From contig JAGQJJ010000082.1 of the NCBI GenBank assembly GCA_020430675.1, positions 1 to 10,267 on the forward strand: a stretch of 10,267 nucleotides of DNA, read 5' to 3'. The number at the start of each line of letters is the position of its first letter. Positions within the stretch are counted from its first letter, which is position 1. The stretch comes from Myxococcales bacterium. GTDB taxonomy: Bacteria; Myxococcota; Bradymonadia; UBA7976; UBA1532. Of this stretch, positions 5,468 through 10,267 are shown piece by piece. Position numbers and translations under genes: made by a program. The notes beneath the pieces are model-generated. The model was not told where the DNA came from. It searched no databases and worked only from the letters and a program-made list of their open reading frames with translations.

Positions 5468-7909
5468 ATGCGTCGCACGCTGCTCTTGCTGGGAATTTTC
5501 GTGTGGGCGCCGACCATCGCCTGGGCACTGCCTGATCAGGTCATTCAAGAAGGCCTCGTGCTCGGGGCCAACGATGTGCCGCTCGAAGGCGACCATCGGA
5601 TCAACGTTCGGATCTACACGGCAGTCCAGGGCGGCGCGCCCGTCTTCGAAGAACGCCACGTCGGCGTGCCCTTCCTCGGCGGCTACTACGCGGTCGCCAT
5701 CGGCTCGGTCAACGCGCTGCCGCCCGCGCTCTTCCGCGAGCCCACGCTCTTCCTGGGCATCAGCATCGACGGCGCCGCCGAGTTGGCCCCGCGCACGCCG
5801 TTTGGCAAGGTGCCGGCCGCGTTTGTCGCCAACTATGCCGAGAACGTGATCGGCGACATCACCCCATCGTCGGTGCGCATCGGCGATCAGCTCGTGATCA
5901 ACGCTCAGGGGCAATGGGTGGGCGATCCGACCGGCCTGCGCGGCCCGGCGGGCGCGCAGGGACCGGCCGGTCCGGCGGGCGCGCAGGGGCCGGCGGGGCC
6001 TGCCGGTCCGGCGGGCGGCAACGGCTCGCCCGATACGCCGATTCAGGTGCGCGACAAGCTGGTCACCGTCGATGGCGCCGGCTCGGGCATTGACGCCGAC
6101 CGCCTCGATGGCCTCGACAGCGGCCAGTTCGTGCGCACCGCCGCCCAGGTGCACGACCTGCTCGTCACGGTTGACGGCGCCAACTCAGGCGTCGACGCCG
6201 ACCGCCTCGATGGCCTCGACAGCACCGCCTTCCCCCGCACCGCGGTCGAAATTCGTGACTTGTTGGTCCAGGCGGATGGCGCCGGCTCGGGCGTTGACGC
6301 TGACCGCCTTGACGGCCTCGACAGCACCAATTTTCCGCGCACGCCAGTGCAGATTCGTGACCAGCTGGTCCAGGCCGACGGCGCCGGCTCGGGCGTCGAC
6401 GCCGACCGTCTCGACGGCCTCGACAGCACCCAGTTCCTGCGCGCCGACGGCAACGTGGTCATCGGCGGCAACCTGACGGTCAACGGCACCGTCGCGGTCG
6501 CCCAGCCCATCACCGGCTTCAAGGTCTTCAGCGGCGCCAACCCGCCGGTGGCCTGCAATGCCGGCAACCGCGGCAGCATCTACTTCGACACCGATGGCGA
6601 AGGCTTCATGGGCTGCGACGGCGTCGAGTGGGTGCCGCTGAGCGGCGGCGACAACGCGCTGCTGCGCGGCAACGTGCAGGTCAGCGGCTATGCCGGCGAC
6701 ACCCGCCTCACCCCGGGCGGCTGGCAGGATCTGCCCGGCCGCGCCTACACCGCGCCCAAGGGCAGCCCGGCGACCGTGCTCAAGGTGACCTATCAGGACG
6801 TGCTCGGCTATCACATGGTCGGCCACGGCTGGGGCTGCCGCTGGCGGCTGACGATCGACGGCCAGGTGCACGATCGCCCGTTCTCGGGCCATACCAGCAC
6901 CGCGCGCGGCTGGCGCATTCAGCCCCTGCAGCTCGAGTGGTTCATCCAGGGCCTGGCCGCCGGCAACCACACCTATCGCATCCAGGTCTACCGGCCCGAT
7001 GGCAATACCAGCAGCGAGTGCCTCGCCGGCTGGCCCGACAATGACACCCAGAACTTCTTCGCGCTGGAGGAGGTCGAGCCGGGCAACATCTCGATCGTGC
7101 GCCATATGGACGACCGCCGCGAGACGCCCGATGGCTGGGCCGACCTGCCCAACCGCGTCATCACCGTCGACAAGAACTCCGACGACTCGCTGCTCAAGGT
7201 CACCTACATGGACGACCTGGGCATTCACATGGTCGGCCATAGCTGGGGCTGCCGCTGGCGGCTGACCATGGACGGCGGGCCGGTCGATCGACCGTTCTCG
7301 ACCCATACATCGACCGCCTCGGGCTGGCGCATCGAACCCAGACAGCTCACCTGGATGCTCGATGGCGTGCGCCGCGGGCGGTACACATTCCGCATTCAGC
7401 TCTATCGACCCAACGCCGGCAGCACCAGCCAATGCCTGGCGGGCTGGCCCAACGCCGACACCGGCAACAGCTTCGTCGTGCAGGAGATGGACCGCCGCAC
7501 CGTGGCCATCCGCCGCCATATGTCGGACGTGCGCGACACGCCCGGCGGCTGGACGGCGCTGACCGAGCGCGAGGTCACGCTGCGCAAGTCCGAAGCCGCG
7601 ACCAAGGTGCGGGTCACCTATATGGATGACATCGGCTACCACATGGTCGGCCATGGCTGGGGCTGCCGATGGCATCTGCAGATCGACGGTGGGCGCTGGG
7701 GGCGGCCGATCAACAGCCATACGAGCACCGGCGTCGGCTGGCGCATCGATCCCATGCGCATGGAGTGGATCGTGCCCAACCTCGCGCCGGGCAACCATCG
7801 CTATCGCATCCAGCTCTATCGGCCCGATCCCAATACGTCGAGCGAATGCCTCGCCGGCTGGCCCAACGCCGATACCGGCAACTTCCTCATGGTGCAGGAG
7901 GTCGACTGA
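5468..7909 (+). CDS. Modular secreted exoprotein: collagen-like stretch, 34-residue repeats and three 138-residue repeat domains
   Basis: The 813-residue protein starts with a signal peptide ([20 protein letters not shown], likely cut after residue 20). Residues 21-125 resemble the N-terminal domain of many bacterial exoproteins that ends in a 'LxLGIxxDGxxELxPRxPFxxxPxAxxA' pattern. Then come ten Gly-x-y triplets (156-186), four tandem 34-residue units (192-327) each containing [10 protein letters not shown], and a short segment (351-392) with two cysteines and [16 protein letters not shown]. The C-terminal half is three tandem copies of a 138-residue domain (401-538, 539-676, 677-813), each with HMVGHxWGCRW, IQxYRP and CLAGWP. 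There is no anchor at the C-terminus, so it is probably secreted or held on the surface by partners. The lipoprotein gene begins one base after its stop. A structural, adhesive or matrix role is inferred from collagen-like and repeat content; I do not recognise the 138-residue domain. The start is set by the purine-rich site at 5455-5463. Confidence 0.88.
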   Translation: MRRTLLLLGIFVWAPTIAWALPDQVIQEGLVLGANDVPLEGDHRINVRIYTAVQGGAPVFEERHVGVPFLGGYYAVAIGSVNALPPALFREPTLFLGISIDGAAELAPRTPFGKVPAAFVANYAENVIGDITPSSVRIGDQLVINAQGQWVGDPTGLRGPAGAQGPAGPAGAQGPAGPAGPAGGNGSPDTPIQVRDKLVTVDGAGSGIDADRLDGLDSGQFVRTAAQVHDLLVTVDGANSGVDADRLDGLDSTAFPRTAVEIRDLLVQADGAGSGVDADRLDGLDSTNFPRTPVQIRDQLVQADGAGSGVDADRLDGLDSTQFLRADGNVVIGGNLTVNGTVAVAQPITGFKVFSGANPPVACNAGNRGSIYFDTDGEGFMGCDGVEWVPLSGGDNALLRGNVQVSGYAGDTRLTPGGWQDLPGRAYTAPKGSPATVLKVTYQDVLGYHMVGHGWGCRWRLTIDGQVHDRPFSGHTSTARGWRIQPLQLEWFIQGLAAGNHTYRIQVYRPDGNTSSECLAGWPDNDTQNFFALEEVEPGNISIVRHMDDRRETPDGWADLPNRVITVDKNSDDSLLKVTYMDDLGIHMVGHSWGCRWRLTMDGGPVDRPFSTHTSTASGWRIEPRQLTWMLDGVRRGRYTFRIQLYRPNAGSTSQCLAGWPNADTGNSFVVQEMDRRTVAIRRHMSDVRDTPGGWTALTEREVTLRKSEAATKVRVTYMDDIGYHMVGHGWGCRWHLQIDGGRWGRPINSHTSTGVGWRIDPMRMEWIVPNLAPGNHRYRIQLYRPDPNTSSECLAGWPNADTGNFLMVQEVD
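5933..6025 (+). repeat. Collagen-like Gly-x-y coding repeat
   Basis: Eleven glycines occur at exact three-residue steps (residues 156-186 of the exoprotein), mainly as GPA, GAQ and GPA triplets. Ten triplets could form a short collagen-like triple helix and so trimerise the protein; bacterial collagen-like stretches are often trimerisation stalks. Confidence 0.85.
6041..6448 (+). repeat. Four tandem 102-bp repeats (34 residues each) with [10 protein letters not shown] core
   Basis: The core begins at residues 209, 243, 277 and 311, an exact period of 34 residues with no indels. Each unit reads approximately V-x-[IV]-[RH]-D-x-L-V-x-x-D-G-A-[GN]-S-G-[IV]-D-A-D. The 30-base core coding for [10 protein letters not shown] is identical in units 1 and 2 and differs at few bases in 3 and 4. 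Similar 'LDGxDSxxF' units occur in stalk-like regions of bacterial exoproteins and tail fibres (family knowledge). Confidence 0.92.
6668..7906 (+). repeat. Three tandem 414-bp repeats encoding a 138-residue domain
   Basis: Copies lie at 6668-7081, 7082-7495 and 7496-7906 (the last is one residue short). HMVGHxWGCRW starts at residues 449, 587 and 725, and a conserved Trp lies at 419, 557 and 695, so the period is exactly 138. Each copy has two cysteines 61 residues apart (457/518, 595/656, 733/794), probably a disulfide in the exported protein. Conserved tryptophans, tyrosines and arginines suggest a compact beta-rich binding domain. Confidence 0.93.
7896..7901 (+). promoter_or_regulatory. 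Ribosome binding site for the lipoprotein gene, inside the exoprotein end
   Basis: AGGAGG, a perfect Shine-Dalgarno core, lies 9 bases before the GTG at 7911 within the last codons of the exoprotein. It supports the GTG start and independent but linked translation of the two genes. Confidence 0.75.
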
Positions 7910-7910
7910 C

Positions 7911-10267
7911 GTGCGCTTGACCCTGCCTTGTATGGTGATCGGTCTGGCTTTGATTGGGTGCGACGACGGCGAGGGCGATGAGACGCCCGCGCCGACTCCC
8001 GAGGCCGGGGTGGATGGCGCAACCGCGGACGCGGCGCCGCCCGTTGACGAGGGACCACGGCCCGATCAGGGCTGCGTCTGCCCTGGCCAGCAGACCTGCG
8101 ACGAGAACAACGCGTGCGTCGAGCCGGCCGTCTGCGCCGGACCCGAAGACTGCCATGCGCCACGGCTGTGCCATGAGGGCGTCTGCGTCGATCCGTGCAC
8201 CGGCGACGCCGACTGCGGCGCCGATCGGCATTGCGACGTGCCCACGGGCCTCTGCGAAGACGGCGTGCGCTGCGCGACCGATCGCGATTGCGCCGAGGGC
8301 GTCTGCCTCGACGGCGGCTGCGTGCCCGGCTGCGAGGAGGGCGCCTGCCTCGGCCAGCAGATCTGCGATCCGGCCAGCGGACGCTGCGTTGAGCCCGACG
8401 AATGCGTCGATGACATCGACTGCCTCGACGACCGCCTGTGCCTCGATGGCATGTGCGCGACGCCCTGCGCCGAAGACGCCGAGTGCCCCGGCGCCCAGAC
8501 CTGCGACGATGGCCGCTGCGCCGAACCGGCAGCGTGCACTGGCGACCCGGACTGCACCGGAGACCGGCGCTGCCAGGGCGGCGCTTGCGCCGATCCATGC
8601 GGCCGGGTGGGCTGTGACGGCGCGCTGTTCTGCGATGCCGACAGCGGCCGCTGCCTCGAAGTCGACCCCTGCGCCGACGACGACGGCTGCCATCCCGGCC
8701 GCCATTGCGTCGATGGCGCTTGCATGCCGCCGTGCGCCGATGACGCCGAGTGCCCCGGCGCGCTGCGCTGCGTCGACGGCGCTTGCCTCGACGCTTCGGA
8801 CTGCGCGTTCGACCTCGACTGCGGCGGCGATCGCATCTGTGTCGACGGCCTGTGCCGCGGGCGCTGCCCCGACACGCCCTGCGCCGACGGCCAGATCTGC
8901 GGCGCCGGCGGCCGCTGCGCGGAACCCGGCGCGTGCCGCGAAGCCGCCGATTGCGCGGGCGCGCAGCAGTGCGTCAACGACCAGTGCGTCGAGCCGGCGG
9001 TCTGCAATGGCGATCTCGATTGCCTCGGCGAGCGCGTCTGCCGCGCCGCGCGCTGCGTGACGCTCTGCGGCGGCGACCCCGACTGCCCGGGCCGCCAGCG
9101 GTGCATGGGCGGCGAATGCGTCGAAGGCGACCGCTGCGACGCCGACCGCGATTGCCTCGGCGGCCGGCGCTGCCATCCGGTGGCCGGCGTCTGCGCCGAC
9201 CCGTGCGTCGGGGGCCAATGCGCGGGCGGGCTGGTCTGCGCCGATGGCGTTTGCGGCGAGCCCGCGGGCTGCCTCGACGACTCGGAGTGCCTGGCTGGTC
9301 GCGCCTGCCGCCTGGGACGCTGCCAGACGGTCGAGTGCGATTCGTCGGCCGACTGCGCCGATGTCTGCGTCGACTTCGCCTGCGACGACGCTGCGCCGGG
9401 CACCTGCGACTGCCCCGACGGCTGGGCCTGTGTCGACGGCGGCTGCGTGCAGCCGGGACCATGCAACGCCGACACCTGCCCCGGCGCAACGATCTGCGGC
9501 GCCGAGGGCCTGTGCGTGGCTTGCGCCGACGATGACGACTGCCCCGGCGCGGCCATCTGCGCCGCCGGTCGGTGCATCGACGGCGCCTGCGACGGCGACC
9601 TCGACTGCCTGCCGGGTCGCCGCTGCGCCTTTGGACGCTGCGACGCCGACTTCGCCTGCCTCGACGATGGCCTCGCCAACCACGGCCCCGATCGGGCTTT
9701 GCCTTTGCCCGCCTTGGCCCTCACCGATCTGATGCTCTGTGAATCGGCACCCGACTGGTTCCGCATCGGCGACGCCAACGGCGGCGTGCGCGTCACCGTG
9801 CGCTTCGACGCCGACCGTCCGCCGCCCACCGTGCGCTTGTATGCGCTGATCGACGCCAACACCCCGTTGGTCACCGCGGCCACCCAGCCCGGTGAGGCGC
9901 GCGTCGAGGCCGGACCCGGCGAATATCTGGTCGAGGTCGCCGCCGCGCCCGGCGGTGGCGGCGCCTATGGCATCGAGATCGCGGATGGGCTCGCCTGCGC
10001 CGTCGACCGCTGGGATCAGCCGTGGCGCAACAACGACCAGCAGCGCGCGCGCCGCATCGCGCCGGGCGTCATCGAAGGCACCCTCTGCGCGGGCGACGAA
10101 GACTGGTTCCAGCTCCCCGAAGCGCGGCGCTACGGGGTCAGCATCGTCGGCGCTCAGGCCGAGGTCGGCGGCCAGCGCGCGCCGCTTCAAGCCGACGGGC
10201 CGGCGTTCGTGCGGGTCAGCGGCGTCGCCGGATCCCGCTATGCGCTGACCATCGAGGCCGCCGCCGA
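7911..10267 (+). CDS. Giant cysteine-rich repeat lipoprotein with PPC-like domains (3' end outside window)
   Basis: This frame is open without a stop from the GTG at 7911 to the window end (785 codons). Other frames here are also long and open, so it is easily missed. The N-terminus MRLTLPCMVIGLALIGC is a lipoprotein signal with lipobox LIGC and lipidated Cys17; a Pro/Asp/Glu/Ala-rich linker follows (18-54). Residues 55-583 are a cysteine-rich array, about 97 cysteines by hand count, built from modules close to C-x5-C-x5-C-x4-C joined by 3- or 5-residue links, with many 'DxDC' and 'DG-x-C' units. Such arrays are known from Myxococcota-type proteins and are sometimes matched to the Dickkopf N-terminal domain. 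Residues from about 605 onwards hold two regions like bacterial pre-peptidase C-terminal (PPC) domains, with C610..DWF (615-617) and CAGDEDWF (726-733). It is probably a rigid, disulfide-bonded surface protein, paired with the exoprotein one base upstream. Function is unknown. Confidence 0.88.
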   Translation, partial: MRLTLPCMVIGLALIGCDDGEGDETPAPTPEAGVDGATADAAPPVDEGPRPDQGCVCPGQQTCDENNACVEPAVCAGPEDCHAPRLCHEGVCVDPCTGDADCGADRHCDVPTGLCEDGVRCATDRDCAEGVCLDGGCVPGCEEGACLGQQICDPASGRCVEPDECVDDIDCLDDRLCLDGMCATPCAEDAECPGAQTCDDGRCAEPAACTGDPDCTGDRRCQGGACADPCGRVGCDGALFCDADSGRCLEVDPCADDDGCHPGRHCVDGACMPPCADDAECPGALRCVDGACLDASDCAFDLDCGGDRICVDGLCRGRCPDTPCADGQICGAGGRCAEPGACREAADCAGAQQCVNDQCVEPAVCNGDLDCLGERVCRAARCVTLCGGDPDCPGRQRCMGGECVEGDRCDADRDCLGGRRCHPVAGVCADPCVGGQCAGGLVCADGVCGEPAGCLDDSECLAGRACRLGRCQTVECDSSADCADVCVDFACDDAAPGTCDCPDGWACVDGGCVQPGPCNADTCPGATICGAEGLCVACADDDDCPGAAICAAGRCIDGACDGDLDCLPGRRCAFGRCDADFACLDDGLANHGPDRALPLPALALTDLMLCESAPDWFRIGDANGGVRVTVRFDADRPPPTVRLYALIDANTPLVTAATQPGEARVEAGPGEYLVEVAAAPGGGGAYGIEIADGLACAVDRWDQPWRNNDQQRARRIAPGVIEGTLCAGDEDWFQLPEARRYGVSIVGAQAEVGGQRAPLQADGPAFVRVSGVAGSRYALTIEAAA
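8073..9659 (+). repeat. Cysteine-rich tandem module array (about 24 modules)
   Basis: The array encodes residues 55-583 of the lipoprotein. The module of four cysteines (C-x5-C-x5-C-x4-C) recurs about 24 times with little variation in spacing but much variation in the other residues, so it is an old, diverged repeat and not a recent expansion. Acidic residues flank most cysteines, for example CTGDPDCTGDRRC and CADDAECPG. Near residues 430-530 the spacing becomes less regular. Confidence 0.85.

Noticed and set aside
6041..7906. Repetitive DNA that might suggest a CRISPR array or satellite
   Set aside because: Periods of 102 and 414 bp are exact multiples of three inside one open reading frame and encode conserved protein units; there are no spacers between identical repeats.
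7954..9060. Plus-strand open frame overlapping the lipoprotein in another frame
   Set aside because: The product is Arg/Ala/Ser/Pro-rich with no domain and no ribosome binding site; it is a shadow of the frame starting at 7911.
7887..10190. Long minus-strand open frames (up to about 767 codons) opposite the Cys-rich lipoprotein
   Set aside because: The translation is Ala/Val/Gly-rich and repeats only because the plus-strand Cys modules repeat. The plus-strand frame has a lipobox, a perfect ribosome binding site and conserved module spacing.

Overview
The window is GC-rich bacterial DNA with all recognisable genes on the plus strand, tightly packed and often overlapping. The organism is most likely a Gram-negative bacterium from the former Deltaproteobacteria (Myxococcota or Bradymonadota-like). 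This is inferred from the GC-saturated codon use, the giant cysteine-rich repeat lipoprotein with 'D-x-D-C' modules, the collagen-like exoprotein, and what looks like the end of an outer-membrane beta-barrel at the left edge. No marker gene is present to settle the taxonomy.

Left and middle (1-5373): after the 3' end of a probable outer-membrane protein gene come six genes that probably form one transcription unit. They encode a Bax-inhibitor-1 family membrane protein, an M50 (site-2-protease-like) zinc protease with a C-terminal TPR-like segment, the two subunits of a bacterial dihydropyrimidine dehydrogenase (PreT and PreA, overlapping by 8 bp), a SixA-type histidine phosphatase, and a small MazG-like nucleotide pyrophosphohydrolase (start overlaps the previous stop by one base). 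PreT and PreA together should reduce uracil and thymine with NAD(P)H. The later pyrimidine-catabolic enzymes (dihydropyrimidinase, beta-ureidopropionase) are not in the window.

Boundary (5374-5467): a short, locally AT-rich gap carries three copies of one 7-bp word in alternating orientation, giving two overlapping inverted repeats. It separates the metabolic genes from the surface genes and could be an operator or a switchable hairpin.

Right (5468-10267): two adjacent genes, one base apart, encode exported proteins. The first is an 813-residue modular protein: signal peptide, N-terminal domain, collagen-like stretch, four 34-residue repeats, and three 138-residue repeats of a domain I do not recognise. 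The second is a lipoprotein with roughly 97 cysteines in about 530 residues, followed by PPC-like domains; it runs off the right edge. The pair looks like a cell-surface or matrix system and is the most original part of the window. I saw no tRNA, rRNA, CRISPR array or mobile element.
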